Positions 6,452 through 14,263 of a stretch of DNA of 16,526 bases are shown here, piece by piece (position 1 is the first letter of the stretch; each line of letters starts with the position of its first letter). The position numbers were made by a program, and so were the translations under genes. Under the pieces are notes generated by a model. The model had not been told where the DNA came from, searched no databases, and saw only the letters and a program-made list of their open reading frames with translations. The stretch comes from Solirubrobacterales bacterium (lineage in GTDB: Bacteria > Actinomycetota > Thermoleophilia > Solirubrobacterales > Solirubrobacteraceae), in the NCBI GenBank assembly GCA_003134675.1, contig PLBZ01000063.1:4575-21100 (forward strand), given 5' to 3'.

Positions 6452-7669
6452 ATGCCACTCGCCCGGCCTGAGCCACTGCGCCGCGAGCTGGCACAGGCGC
6501 TACCCGAGCGCCCGTTCGCGCTGCGCTTCTGGGACGGCTCTGAGCTCGCACCCACCGCCTCCGGCGGGCCGGTCTTCACGGTGCGCTCCCCGACCGCGGT
6601 CGCCCACCTGCTGCGGGCCCCCGGACAGCTCGGGTTGGGGCGCGCCTACGCCGCCGGCGAGCTCGAAGCGGATGACCTGGACCGCGTGATCGGGCTGCTG
6701 GACTCCTTCCAGGCGCCCGCGATCGACACCAAGACACGACTGCGGCTGACGCTGGCCGCTGTGCGCGCTTGCGGGCTGACGGCACCGCCGCGCGTTCCCG
6801 CCAGCGAGTTGCGCCCGCGGGGCCAGCGTCACAGCCGCGAGCGCGACGCGCGCGCGGTGCGCCACCACTACGACATCTCCAACGACTTCTTCGCGCTGTT
6901 CCTCGACGAGTCGATGACCTACAGCTGCGCGCTGTTCTCGCGGGGCGCCCAAACGCTAGAGGAGGCTCAGACGGCGAAGCTCGAGCTCGTCTGCTCAAAG
7001 CTCGCCTTCAAAGAGGACGAGCGCATCCTCGATGTCGGCTGCGGGTGGGGCAGCTTCGTGCTCCACGCCGCCCGCAACCACGGGGTGCGCGCCGTCGGTA
7101 TCACCCTCTCGCCATCCCAGGCCGAGCTGGCGCGCAGGCGTGTGGCCGAGGCCGGCCTCGAGGAGCGCGTGGAGATCCGCATCGCCGACTACCGCGACCT
7201 GAGAGACGAGCGCTACGACGCGATCGCCAGCATCGGAATGATCGAGCACGTCGGCTCGAATCAGATCGACGTGTACGCAGCGCAGCTCGCCAGTCTGCTC
7301 GATCCCGGTGGACGTCTGCTCAACCATGGCATCGCACGTCTGCGCCACGGCGATTCGGAGGCCGGTCCGTTCTCCGAGCGCTACGTATTCCCCGACGCAG
7401 CCCCCCTGCACGTTTCGCGCGTGATCCTGGCATTTGAGCGAGCAGGCATCGAGCCCCAGCACGTCGAGGGCTTACGCCGAGATTACGTAGACACGCTGAG
7501 TCATTGGATCGAGCGTTTGGACGCCAACAGGGAGCAGGCCGAGCTCCTGGCCGGCGCCGAGCGCGTGCGCGTTTGGCGGCTCTACCTGCGAGCCGCCCGC
7601 AACGGCTTCAGGACGGGCTTTACCTCGATCTTTCAAATATTGGGAACCCGCCCACCCCGCCGCGCCTAG
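6452..7669 (+). CDS. cfa: Cyclopropane-fatty-acyl-phospholipid synthase (CFA/mycolic acid cyclopropane synthase family)
   Basis: A 405-residue SAM-dependent methyltransferase that adds a methylene bridge, or a methyl group, to an unsaturated acyl chain of membrane lipids. An N-terminal lipid-binding domain covers about 1-120. HHYDISNDFF (138-147) and the SAM motif DVGCGWGSF (194-202) follow. The bicarbonate-site residues of E. coli CFA (C139, E239, H266, Y317) have counterparts at Cys159 (TYSCALF), Glu265 (MIEHVG), His292 (NHGI) and Tyr345 (DYVDTL), with the Glu-to-His distance identical at 27 residues. This supports an active enzyme. The ATG at 6452 is two codons after a GTG at 6446; CCAGG lies just upstream. 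It is divergent from the LACTB2-like gene (34 bp). Its stop codon is shared, as CTAG, with the helicase gene. Confidence 0.93.
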   Translation: MPLARPEPLRRELAQALPERPFALRFWDGSELAPTASGGPVFTVRSPTAVAHLLRAPGQLGLGRAYAAGELEADDLDRVIGLLDSFQAPAIDTKTRLRLTLAAVRACGLTAPPRVPASELRPRGQRHSRERDARAVRHHYDISNDFFALFLDESMTYSCALFSRGAQTLEEAQTAKLELVCSKLAFKEDERILDVGCGWGSFVLHAARNHGVRAVGITLSPSQAELARRRVAEAGLEERVEIRIADYRDLRDERYDAIASIGMIEHVGSNQIDVYAAQLASLLDPGGRLLNHGIARLRHGDSEAGPFSERYVFPDAAPLHVSRVILAFERAGIEPQHVEGLRRDYVDTLSHWIERLDANREQAELLAGAERVRVWRLYLRAARNGFRTGFTSIFQILGTRPPRRA

Positions 7670-8904
7670 CGGCGGCCGGCGCGTGCTGCGCCCCTGCTAC
7701 TGGAACCGCCACGGCCACGGTTGCGCGATGGCCGTGTGCGCTGCTGGGAGCCACCGGAGCGCTGCCCGGTGGCGTCGCTCGGCAGGCCGCCCCGCTCGAG
7801 CTCGCGGTGCAGGCCGAGGTCGCGCACCATCGAGACGAGTTCGCGCGCCTGGTCGTGGACGACGAAGGTGACGCCCGTGCCGCTGGCTCCCGCGCGCGCT
7901 GTGCGCCCGATGCGGTGCACGTAGTCCTCACGCGAGCCGGGGATGTCGAAGTTGATCACGTGCGTGATTCCCGCCACATCGATGCCACGCGCGGCCACAT
8001 CGGTTGCCACGAGCGTGTCCACCACACCCGCCTCGAAGTTGGCCAGGGCACGCTCACGTTGGCCCTGGGACTTGTCGCCGTGCATGGCAACCGCCTGCAC
8101 GCTGCTCGAGGCGAGGCGCTTGACGAGGCGGTCGGCGCCGCGCTTGGTGCGGACGAATACGAGCGTCAGGCCACGCTCTGGCTCACTTAGCTCGGAGACG
8201 AGCTTCGCAACCTTGCCCTCGTGGCTGACCATCACGAAGCGGTGCGCCACGTTGCCTTTAGATGATTCGCCCCCGCCCACCCCCGAGTGCTCGTGACGGC
8301 GCGGGTTGGTCGTGTAGGCCTTGGCGACCTTGCCGACCTCGCCCTGCAGCGTCGCCGAGAACAGCAGCGTCTGGCGCTCACGCGCGCACATCTTCACGAT
8401 CCGGTCGACGACGGGCTTGAAGCCCATGTCGAGCATCCGGTCGGCCTCGTCGAGCACGAGCAGCCTGACGCGGTCGAGCGATACGTCGCGCCGATCGATC
8501 AGATCGAGCAGGCGACCCGGCGTGGCGACGAGGATGTGGGCGCGCGCGGCGATCCGCGCCTGCTTGACGATCCCGGCGCCCCCGTAAACGGCCGCGATCG
8601 AGAGTGCACGGGCGTGGGCGATGTCGCGCAGATCGTCGACGATCTGCGCTGCCAGCTCGCGCGTCGGCGCCAGCACGAGCGCCGAGGGGCGCACGTTGGT
8701 GCCGTGCAGGCGTTCGATCATCGGGATCCCGAATGCAAGCGTCTTGCCCGACCCGGTCGGCGACTGGGCCAGCAGGTCGTGGCCCGCGAGTACGTCGGGT
8801 ATGACCATCTTCTGAACGGCGAACGGCTGGGTGATCTCGCGCTTGGCGAGCTCACTCGCGACGAGGACGGACACGCCGAGATCGGCGAACGTTTGATGCT
8901 CCAT
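7666..8904 (-). CDS. DEAD-box ATP-dependent RNA helicase
   Basis: A 412-residue superfamily 2 helicase that unwinds short RNA duplexes, with likely roles in ribosome assembly, mRNA turnover or cold adaptation. The motifs occur in order: Q-motif region FADLGVS...QPFAVQ (6-31), motif I QSPTGSGKT (47-55), Ia PTRELAAQI (80-88), Ib TPGRLLD (128-134), II DEAD (152-155), III SAT (183-185), V DVAARGIDV (302-310) and VI HRIGRTARAG (330-339). From about 370 the tail is rich in Arg, Gly and Ser with GRGG, an RNA-binding type of extension like those of RhlE/CsdA relatives. The ATG at 8904 is set by AAGGAG ending 10 nt upstream (8915-8920 on the plus strand); the frame remains open to 9138 but that part reads through the palindrome array. 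TAGGGT (8927-8932, minus) is a possible -10. Confidence 0.95.
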   Translation of the reverse strand: MEHQTFADLGVSVLVASELAKREITQPFAVQKMVIPDVLAGHDLLAQSPTGSGKTLAFGIPMIERLHGTNVRPSALVLAPTRELAAQIVDDLRDIAHARALSIAAVYGGAGIVKQARIAARAHILVATPGRLLDLIDRRDVSLDRVRLLVLDEADRMLDMGFKPVVDRIVKMCARERQTLLFSATLQGEVGKVAKAYTTNPRRHEHSGVGGGESSKGNVAHRFVMVSHEGKVAKLVSELSEPERGLTLVFVRTKRGADRLVKRLASSSVQAVAMHGDKSQGQRERALANFEAGVVDTLVATDVAARGIDVAGITHVINFDIPGSREDYVHRIGRTARAGASGTGVTFVVHDQARELVSMVRDLGLHRELERGGLPSDATGQRSGGSQQRTRPSRNRGRGGSSSRGAARAGRR

Positions 8905-9052
8905 GTTGGTGATGCTCCTTCTGGCGACCCTACGGCCGCTTGTACGGATGGAGATTCGACTGGCCCCATCCGCGCACTTCGAGCGCCAACAAAGACAAGA
9001 ACCTCGCGGGCGACGTCGCCGCCCGGTAGGAGGACCGTAGCAGGGTGTGATG
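8905..9052 (-). promoter_or_regulatory. Upstream region of the helicase gene
   Basis: About 150 bp between the helicase start and the palindrome array. On the minus strand it contains AAGGAG (8915-8920) as the helicase ribosome-binding site and TAGGGT (8927-8932) as a possible -10 without a good -35. It also holds a perfect 12-bp palindrome, GGCGACGTCGCC (9009-9020), that could be an operator. A stem CGGT-aggagg-ACCG lies at 9026-9039. I see no credible gene here. Confidence 0.35.
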
Positions 9053-9149
9053 GTCATGCCCGCATGCGGGCATGCCGGGAACCGCGCATGCGCGGTTCCC
9101 TCCGAGCGGTGCATGCACCGCTCGGCCGGTCGGCGCATGCGCCGACCGG
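9053..9149. repeat. Tandem array of four 24-bp palindromes with a common GCATGC core
   Basis: Four abutting self-complementary units. Unit 1 (9053-9076) is perfect over 9055-9074, CATGCCCGCATGCGGGCATG, with one mismatched pair outside. Unit 2 (9077-9100) has half-arm GGGAACCGCGCA followed by its reverse complement. Unit 3 (9102-9125) has half-arm CCGAGCGGTGCA. Unit 4 (9126-9149) has half-arm CCGGTCGGCGCA. Only one base (T9101) separates units 2 and 3. The centres are 24, 25 and 24 bp apart. All four share GCATGC at the centre, while the arms differ and stay symmetric within each unit. As RNA, from either strand, each could fold into a 10-bp stem with a CAUG loop. Unit 4 begins 2 nt after the patD stop codon, so the array may act as a 3'-end structure for the amine operon. 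There is no T-tract, so it is not a classical intrinsic terminator. Confidence 0.9.
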
Positions 9150-9151
9150 AA

Positions 9152-10588
9152 CTACTCCAGGCTTGCCATCACATGCTTCACAACCGTGTAGTCCTCCAGG
9201 GAGTACACGCTCAGGTCCTTGCCGTAGCCGGACTCCTTGAAGCCGCCGTGGGGCATCTCTGAGACGAGCGGAATGTGATCGTTGATCCACACGCAGCCGA
9301 AACGCAGAGCCTTAGAGACGCGCAGCGCACGACCCACGTCTCGTGTCCAAACGGAGGAAGCCAACCCGTAGCGAGTGGCGTTGGCCCACTGGATAGCCTG
9401 CTCCTCGTCAGTGAACGGTTGGACGGTAATGACCGGGCCGAAGATCTCTCGCTGGATCATCTCGTCGTCCTGGCGCAGGCCGGCGACCACGGTCGGCTCG
9501 AGGTAAAAGCCGGGTCGATCGGGCTCGTTGCCACCGGTCACGATCTCGGCGTGGTCGGGCCTACGCTGCAAAAAGCCGGACACGCGCTCGCGCTGGCGCT
9601 GGGAGTTGACGGGGCCGAGGGTCGTGTCGGGGGCGAGCGTATCCCCGATCAGGAGCCCTTTGGCCTGCTCGGCCAGGCCGGAGACCACATTGTCGTAGAC
9701 CTTGCTCGAGGCCAGCACGCGCGTTGCCGCCGTGCAGTCCTGCCCAGCGTTGTAATAGCCGGTGCCGGCGATCGTTTCCAGCGCGCTCTGAAGGCTGACG
9801 TCGTCGAACACGATCACCGGCGCCTTGCCTCCGAGCTCCAGGTGCACCCGCTTGAGGGTGTCCGCAGCGGTGCGGGCGAAGTGCTTGCCCGTGTCCACCG
9901 ACCCCGTCAGCGCGAGCATGTCGACGTCGGGGTGGTTGATCAGCGCCTCGCCCGTTGGCTGTCCGGGGCCCATGACCACGTTCAGAACTCCCTTGGGGAG
10001 GATCTCCGCCGCCAGCTCGGCCAGCCGCACAGTCGTCATCGGCGTCGTCTCCGCCGGCTTCAGCACGACCGTGTTGCCTGCCGCGATCGCCGGGGCGAAT
10101 TTCCAGATGGCCATCATCAGCGGGTAGTTCCACGGGGTCACCTGCCCGATCACCCCGACCGCCTCGCGGCGAGTGAAAGAGGTGTAACCCCCCATGTACT
10201 CGCCCGCCGCCCTTCCCTCCAGGCAGCGCGCGGCGCCGGCGAAGAAGCGGAGGTTGTCGGCCATCACTGGAAGCTCGTCATTGGAGACCGCTTCGATCGG
10301 CTTGCCCGCGTTCAGCGCCTCCAGGCGCGCGATCTCCTCGCCGTGCTCCTCGATCAGATCGGCCATCGCCAACAGCGCCTGCGCACGCTGCGCCGGGGTC
10401 GTGTTCGACCAGCCGTCAAACGCCCGGCGCGCGGCCAGCACGGCGCGGTCGACATCCTCGGCGGTTGACTGTGGCGCCCGCGCCAGCTCCTCTCCGGTAG
10501 CGGGATTCAGTATCGGTTCGCTGTCCCCCTCAGAGGAGCGCAGCTCACCGTCGATGAAGTTCTGGAGGGTGCCCGGCGTCGTGGCCAT
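9152..10588 (-). CDS. patD: Gamma-aminobutyraldehyde dehydrogenase (PatD-like aldehyde dehydrogenase)
   Basis: A 478-residue NAD-dependent aldehyde dehydrogenase predicted to oxidise 4-aminobutanal to GABA in putrescine breakdown. Catalytic features: Asn154 (TPWNYP), Lys177 (VLKPAETTP), Glu251 (ELGGKAP) and the nucleophile Cys285 in [11 protein letters not shown]. The blocks [20 protein letters not shown] (119-138), [25 protein letters not shown] sequence (370-390) and [20 protein letters not shown] (432-451) are typical of the YdcW/PatD group rather than generic ALDH; betaine-aldehyde dehydrogenase is the nearest alternative. The start is supported by GAGGAG (10597-10602) 8 nt before the ATG. 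It is last in the four-gene operon, 22 bp after ald, and is followed at once by the palindrome array. The aminotransferase in the same operon would make its substrate. Confidence 0.88.
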   Translation of the reverse strand: MATTPGTLQNFIDGELRSSEGDSEPILNPATGEELARAPQSTAEDVDRAVLAARRAFDGWSNTTPAQRAQALLAMADLIEEHGEEIARLEALNAGKPIEAVSNDELPVMADNLRFFAGAARCLEGRAAGEYMGGYTSFTRREAVGVIGQVTPWNYPLMMAIWKFAPAIAAGNTVVLKPAETTPMTTVRLAELAAEILPKGVLNVVMGPGQPTGEALINHPDVDMLALTGSVDTGKHFARTAADTLKRVHLELGGKAPVIVFDDVSLQSALETIAGTGYYNAGQDCTAATRVLASSKVYDNVVSGLAEQAKGLLIGDTLAPDTTLGPVNSQRQRERVSGFLQRRPDHAEIVTGGNEPDRPGFYLEPTVVAGLRQDDEMIQREIFGPVITVQPFTDEEQAIQWANATRYGLASSVWTRDVGRALRVSKALRFGCVWINDHIPLVSEMPHGGFKESGYGKDLSVYSLEDYTVVKHVMASLE

Positions 10589-10610
10589 CTCAGCTTCTCC
10601 TCATTGCTCG

Positions 10611-11696
10611 TCAGGTGCCGAGCGCTTCCGCCACGGCCCGATAGGTGATCTCACCGTCACGCACGTTGAGCCCCAGACGCAGGCCGGGGTCCTTCTCCAG
10701 CGCACCATCCACGCCATGCTCGGCCAGCGCCAGTACGTAGGGGAGGGTGGCGTTGGTGAGCGCATAAGTCGAGGTGATGGGGACCGCCCCCGGCATGTTC
10801 GTCACGCAGTAGTGCGTGATCTCTTCCACCTCGAACGTCGGATCGGAGTGCGTGGTGGGATGAGAACTCTCAAAGCATCCGCCCTGGTCGATCGACACGT
10901 CCACGAGCACCGCGTGACGCTTCATCAGGCCGAGCTGCTCGCGTGTAACGACATGCGGCGCGCGCCCGCCATGGATCAGCACCGCGCCGATCACGAGGTC
11001 GGCGAGCGGCAGCATCTCCTCGATCGCGAGCGTCGAGGAGTAAACCGTCGAGGCCCCTCCGCCGAACGCCACTTCCAGCTCGCGCAAACGGTCGATCGAG
11101 CGATCGAACACGAACACGTCGGCCTGCATCCCGATCGCGATGAACGCCGCGTTCATTCCCACCACGCCGCCACCGATCACGAGCACCGTCGCCGCCGCCA
11201 CGCCCGGCACGCCGCCCAGCAGGATCCCGCGACCGCCGAGCGGCTTCTCGAGCATGAACGCCCCCGCCTGCGTGGCGATCTTGCCGGCCACCTCGCTCAT
11301 CGGCGCCAGCAGCGGCAGCCGGCCGCCTGCGTCCTCGACCGTCTCATAGGCGATGCATGTCGCACCCGAGCGCTGTAAGCCGCGCGCCAGCTCGGGCTCG
11401 GCCGCCAGGTGCAGGTAGGTGAACAGCGTCTGCCCCTTCCGCAGCATCCCCACCTCTGAGGGTTGAGGCTCCTTCACCTTGAGCACGAGCTCGGCCTCCC
11501 CGAACACCGCCTCGGCATCCGGCACGATCCGCGCGCCCTGCGCCTGAAACTGCTCGTCAGTCATCGCGCTGCCCAACCCCGCCCCTGCCTGCACCAGCAC
11601 CTCATGGCCGCGTGCGGTGAGTTCACGCACGCCCGCCGGAGTTATCGCGACGCGGTACTCGTCTGGCTTGATCTCACTCGGAACGCCAATTTTCAT
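10611..11696 (-). CDS. ald: Alanine dehydrogenase
   Basis: A 361-residue NAD-dependent enzyme that interconverts L-alanine and pyruvate plus ammonia. Every key residue of the M. tuberculosis enzyme is found at the same number: Arg15, Lys75 (KVKEP), His96 (YLHLAA), Asp198 (NAD specificity, VFDRS) and Asp270 (VSIDQGG). The dinucleotide motif VIGGGVVG is at 173-180. The C-terminus YALTNATLPYVL...LGLNV is also typical. The ATG overlaps the stop codon of the upstream pucR gene as ATGA (11693-11696), which points to translational coupling. Its place between a PucR regulator and patD suggests that it serves amine catabolism by recycling alanine, formed by transamination, to pyruvate; this is inference from context. 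Confidence 0.95.
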   Translation of the reverse strand: MKIGVPSEIKPDEYRVAITPAGVRELTARGHEVLVQAGAGLGSAMTDEQFQAQGARIVPDAEAVFGEAELVLKVKEPQPSEVGMLRKGQTLFTYLHLAAEPELARGLQRSGATCIAYETVEDAGGRLPLLAPMSEVAGKIATQAGAFMLEKPLGGRGILLGGVPGVAAATVLVIGGGVVGMNAAFIAIGMQADVFVFDRSIDRLRELEVAFGGGASTVYSSTLAIEEMLPLADLVIGAVLIHGGRAPHVVTREQLGLMKRHAVLVDVSIDQGGCFESSHPTTHSDPTFEVEEITHYCVTNMPGAVPITSTYALTNATLPYVLALAEHGVDGALEKDPGLRLGLNVRDGEITYRAVAEALGT

Positions 11697-12829
11697 CGTG
11701 CCAACTCCCTTCCTCGCAGGGCCAGCCAGAACTCGATGCGGTCGCGCGCCTGGGAGAAGTCACGCCCGGTCAGCTGCTCGACGCGACGGATGCGATAGCG
11801 CAGCGTGTGGCGGTGACAGTAGAGCGCGTTCGCGGCCTTCTCCCAGTGGCCGTTGTGTTCGATGAACACGTCGAGCGAGCGCAGCAGCTCATCGCCGTAC
11901 CGGCCCTCACCCTGCTCGACCGGGCCGAGCACGCCACGGCAGTAGGAGATCAGCGCGTCGTCGTCCTGCAGGGAGAGCAGCAGCTGGAAGGCGCCGAGAT
12001 CGCGATAGGAGGCAACCTCGGGCGCGTCGCCGTTCTGCAACCGCACGGCCTCCAGCGCGCAGCGTGCCTCGTGGAAGCTGAGCCGCAGCGAGTGCGTCGC
12101 GGCTGGACGGCTCGCGGCCGCTCTGACCTCGCCGAAGCGCTCGGCAAGCTCTGAGCGGACCTTGCGCGCCAGATCGATTGGATCCCACCCATCCCGGAGC
12201 CCGTCCGCCTCGATCACCGCGCACAGGAGCCCCGCGCGGATCGCCACGAGGTTGTGCACCCCCTCTCGCTCCAGTATCCGTTCCAGCAGCGCCGCTGCAG
12301 CCGTTGGGTCAGGCGGCGCGAAAGCCAGGACGGCGACCTGCTCGCCGATTCCGAAGGGGCGCAACCGCGCCTGCAGCTCCTCGGGGTAGAGATGCCCGGT
12401 GAGCGCCTCGGCCAGCACGTCGCCCACCATGTTGCGCTGGAGCATTTCGTAGCGCTCGTCCAGGAGTTGCGCGAAGGCCCGCTCGGTGATCGCGATGAAC
12501 GGCAGCTCGTAGGGAACCTCGAACAGCGGGAACGAACGCTTGCGGGCGGCGCTCAGGAGCGCCGCGGGCACCCGCTTGTGGGTGAAGCCCGTGCCGAATC
12601 CCAGACCGGCGATCTCCCGATCGGCGAGGCGGTCGACCAGTTCGCGTTGCGCCTTCGCCCCCTCCAGTTGAATCCCCATGCTCAGCAGTAACTCGCCCCC
12701 TTTCAGCCACGGCGTCGGATCGAGCAGCTCGGTGCTGTGAACCCAGCGCACGTGCGCCTGAGCTGACTCCTGCCCGCAGATGAGCGTCAGCCCGAGCTCC
12801 GCGATCAGGCTCTCTACTGTGAGCTCCAT
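11693..12829 (-). CDS. PucR-family transcriptional regulator
   Basis: A 378-residue regulator. The N-terminal PucR sensory domain spans about 4-125 (LTLICGQE...VRWVHSTELLDPTPWLKGGELLLSMG), a GGDEF-like linker region about 150-285, and a C-terminal helix-turn-helix of the PucR type about 325-372 (GHWEKAANALYCHRHTLRYRIRRVEQLTGRD). It is shorter than the usual 500-residue members but has all the regions. The family commonly activates purine, amino-acid or polyamine catabolic genes; EpuRI of Streptomyces coelicolor is a polyamine-responsive relative. The ATG at 12829 lies within the end of the aminotransferase gene (16-bp overlap) with AGGGAG just upstream, and its stop overlaps the ald start. 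Being inside the operon, it likely regulates its own operon and the divergent permease gene. Confidence 0.9.
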   Translation of the reverse strand: MELTVESLIAELGLTLICGQESAQAHVRWVHSTELLDPTPWLKGGELLLSMGIQLEGAKAQRELVDRLADREIAGLGFGTGFTHKRVPAALLSAARKRSFPLFEVPYELPFIAITERAFAQLLDERYEMLQRNMVGDVLAEALTGHLYPEELQARLRPFGIGEQVAVLAFAPPDPTAAAALLERILEREGVHNLVAIRAGLLCAVIEADGLRDGWDPIDLARKVRSELAERFGEVRAAASRPAATHSLRLSFHEARCALEAVRLQNGDAPEVASYRDLGAFQLLLSLQDDDALISYCRGVLGPVEQGEGRYGDELLRSLDVFIEHNGHWEKAANALYCHRHTLRYRIRRVEQLTGRDFSQARDRIEFWLALRGRELAR

Positions 12830-14178
12830 CTCCCTATCCGCTTCCAGGCCTCGCTCAGCACGGGGCGCAGGATCGACTCGATCTCGGCGAACTGCTCCTC
12901 GCCCGCGATCAGCGGCGGCGAGAGCTGAACGACCGGGTCGCCGCGGTCGTCGGTCCGGCAGATCAACCCGCGTGAGAACAGCTCGCCGGAGAGAAAGCCG
13001 CGCAGCAGAAGCTCTGACTCCTCGTGATCGAACGTGAGCTTTGAGTCACGATCCTTGACGAGCTCGATCGCCTGGAAGTAGCCGGCGCCGCGCACATCAC
13101 CGACGATCGGCAGATCGCGCAGGCTCTCGAGCATCTCACGGAAGCGAAGTTCGTTAGCGCGCACATGCCCGCACAGATCCTCGCGCTCCATCACGTCGAT
13201 GTTCGCCAGAGCAACAGCGCACGCCATCGGGTGCCCGCCGAAGGTGAAGCCGTGGGTGAAGGTCTCCGTGCCATGGAGGAACGGCTCAGCGATGTGATCA
13301 CCGGCGAGGACCGCGCCCAAAGGCGCGTAGGCAGAGGTGAGGCCCTTCGCCATCGTGATCATGTCCGGTCGATAGTCGAATCGTTCACATCCGAACCAGT
13401 GACCGAGACGGCCCCACGCGCAGATCACCTCGTCGGAGATCAACAGCACGCCGTGGCGATCGCAGATCTCGCGCACGCGCTGGAAATAGCCGTCCTGGGG
13501 AACGAAGCAGCCGCCGCTGTTCTGCACCGGCTCGAGGATCACCGCCGCAACGGTGGATGGGCCCTCAAAAAGAATCGCCTCCTCGATCGCATCCGCCGCC
13601 CACAGGGGATCGCGGTCCTCGCTCCAGCGGTAGGAGTTCGTGTTGGGCACGTGGTGCCCACCCGGAGTGAGCGGCTCGAACGGCGTGCGCAACGCCGGCA
13701 CGCCGGTCGCCGTCAAGGCCCCCATCGAAGTCCCGTGGTAGGCGAGGTGGCGCGAGATCAGCTTGTGGCGAGTCGGCTCGCCGCGCACGGCGTGGTAGGA
13801 CTTTGCGAGCTTCCACGCCGACTCGACCGCCTCCGAGCCGCCGGAGGTAAAGAACACACGGTTGAGATTTCCCGGCGCAAGCGCTGCGATCCGCGCGGCC
13901 AGCTCGATCGAGCGCGGGTGGGCGTAACTCCAGTTGGTGTAGAAGCCGAGCTCCTGCGCCTGCCGGGCAGCGGCCTGCCCCAGCTCGGCGCGGCCGTGAC
14001 CGATGTTCACGCAGTACAGCGCCGAGAGCCCGTCGAGGTAGCGCTTGCCGTGCTCGTCGTACACGTAGCACCCGTCGCCGCGCACGATCACCGGGACCTC
14101 GCTGTCCTCGTAGGCCCCCATGCGCGTGAAGTGCATCCACAAGTGGCGCTTCGCCTGCTCCTGAAGATCGCTAGACAT
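12814..14178 (-). CDS. Class III aminotransferase, probable amine (putrescine-type):pyruvate transaminase
   Basis: A 454-residue fold-type I PLP enzyme of the omega-aminotransferase group. Motifs: DGLSALYCVNIGHG (49-62), SGGSEAVESAWKLAK (112-126), YHGTSMGALTATG (147-159), Asp249 in LLISDEVICAWGRLG, and the PLP lysine Lys278 in MITMAKGLTSAYAPLGA. Sequence style matches actinobacterial enzymes annotated loosely as aspartate aminotransferase family (Rv3329-like). Pairing with patD favours a diamine such as putrescine as donor; pairing with ald favours pyruvate as acceptor. Beta-alanine or taurine are alternative donors. I chose the ATG at 14178: a TTG at 14187 would fall in the predicted -10 box. 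It is first in the operon and appears to be translated from a leaderless message. Confidence 0.88.
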   Translation of the reverse strand: MSSDLQEQAKRHLWMHFTRMGAYEDSEVPVIVRGDGCYVYDEHGKRYLDGLSALYCVNIGHGRAELGQAAARQAQELGFYTNWSYAHPRSIELAARIAALAPGNLNRVFFTSGGSEAVESAWKLAKSYHAVRGEPTRHKLISRHLAYHGTSMGALTATGVPALRTPFEPLTPGGHHVPNTNSYRWSEDRDPLWAADAIEEAILFEGPSTVAAVILEPVQNSGGCFVPQDGYFQRVREICDRHGVLLISDEVICAWGRLGHWFGCERFDYRPDMITMAKGLTSAYAPLGAVLAGDHIAEPFLHGTETFTHGFTFGGHPMACAVALANIDVMEREDLCGHVRANELRFREMLESLRDLPIVGDVRGAGYFQAIELVKDRDSKLTFDHEESELLLRGFLSGELFSRGLICRTDDRGDPVVQLSPPLIAGEEQFAEIESILRPVLSEAWKRIGRWSSQ

Positions 14179-14186
14179 ACAGGACA

Positions 14187-14215
14187 ACGCTACTCCGCCA
14201 GGATGTCCTGCTCAA
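14187..14215 (-). promoter_or_regulatory. Promoter of the aminotransferase-pucR-ald-patD operon
   Basis: TTGAGC (14210-14215) and TAGCGT (14187-14192) on the minus strand are separated by exactly 17 bp. The -10 ends 8 nt before the ATG at 14178, so the transcript would start at or within a base or two of the start codon. No Shine-Dalgarno is placed for this ATG, which agrees with leaderless translation. Confidence 0.6.
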
Positions 14216-14246
14216 GGCACTGCACGTTCAACAAGCGTTCCAGTCG

Positions 14247-14263
14247 TTGTACGAGACGTACAA
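14247..14263. promoter_or_regulatory. Inverted-repeat operator candidate (TTGTACG-aga-CGTACAA)
   Basis: TTGTACGAGACGTACAA is a perfect 7-3-7 inverted repeat. A further half-site TGTACG lies at 14271-14276 and a variant TGCACG at 14221-14226. The centre (14255) is about 76 bp from the predicted start of the aminotransferase transcript and about 75 bp from that of the permease transcript, upstream of both -35 boxes. This position suits an activator serving both directions. The PucR regulator encoded in the operon is the obvious candidate to bind it; that link is inferred. Confidence 0.6.

Noticed and set aside
6418..6579. N-terminal extension of the LACTB2-like hydrolase
   Set aside because: It would overlap the cyclopropane synthase gene and has a composition unlike the enzyme; the domain is complete from 6417.
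9053..9149. CRISPR array
   Set aside because: Units abut without spacers, arms differ between units, and no cas genes are nearby.
9053..9149. Ordinary intrinsic terminator for patD
   Set aside because: No T-tract follows any hairpin, and four hairpins in register exceed what a terminator needs; a 3'-end role is still possible.
8287..9240. 317-codon open frame on the plus strand
   Set aside because: Antisense to the helicase and running through the palindrome array; no protein-like features.
9047..9262. Small plus-strand ORF with AGGAGG (9028-9033) upstream
   Set aside because: The spacing to the GTG is long, the sequence is a translation of the palindromes followed by antisense patD, and AGGAGG is better seen as part of a short CGGT/ACCG stem.
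9275..10468. 397-codon open frame on the plus strand
   Set aside because: Antisense shadow of patD with no recognisable domain.
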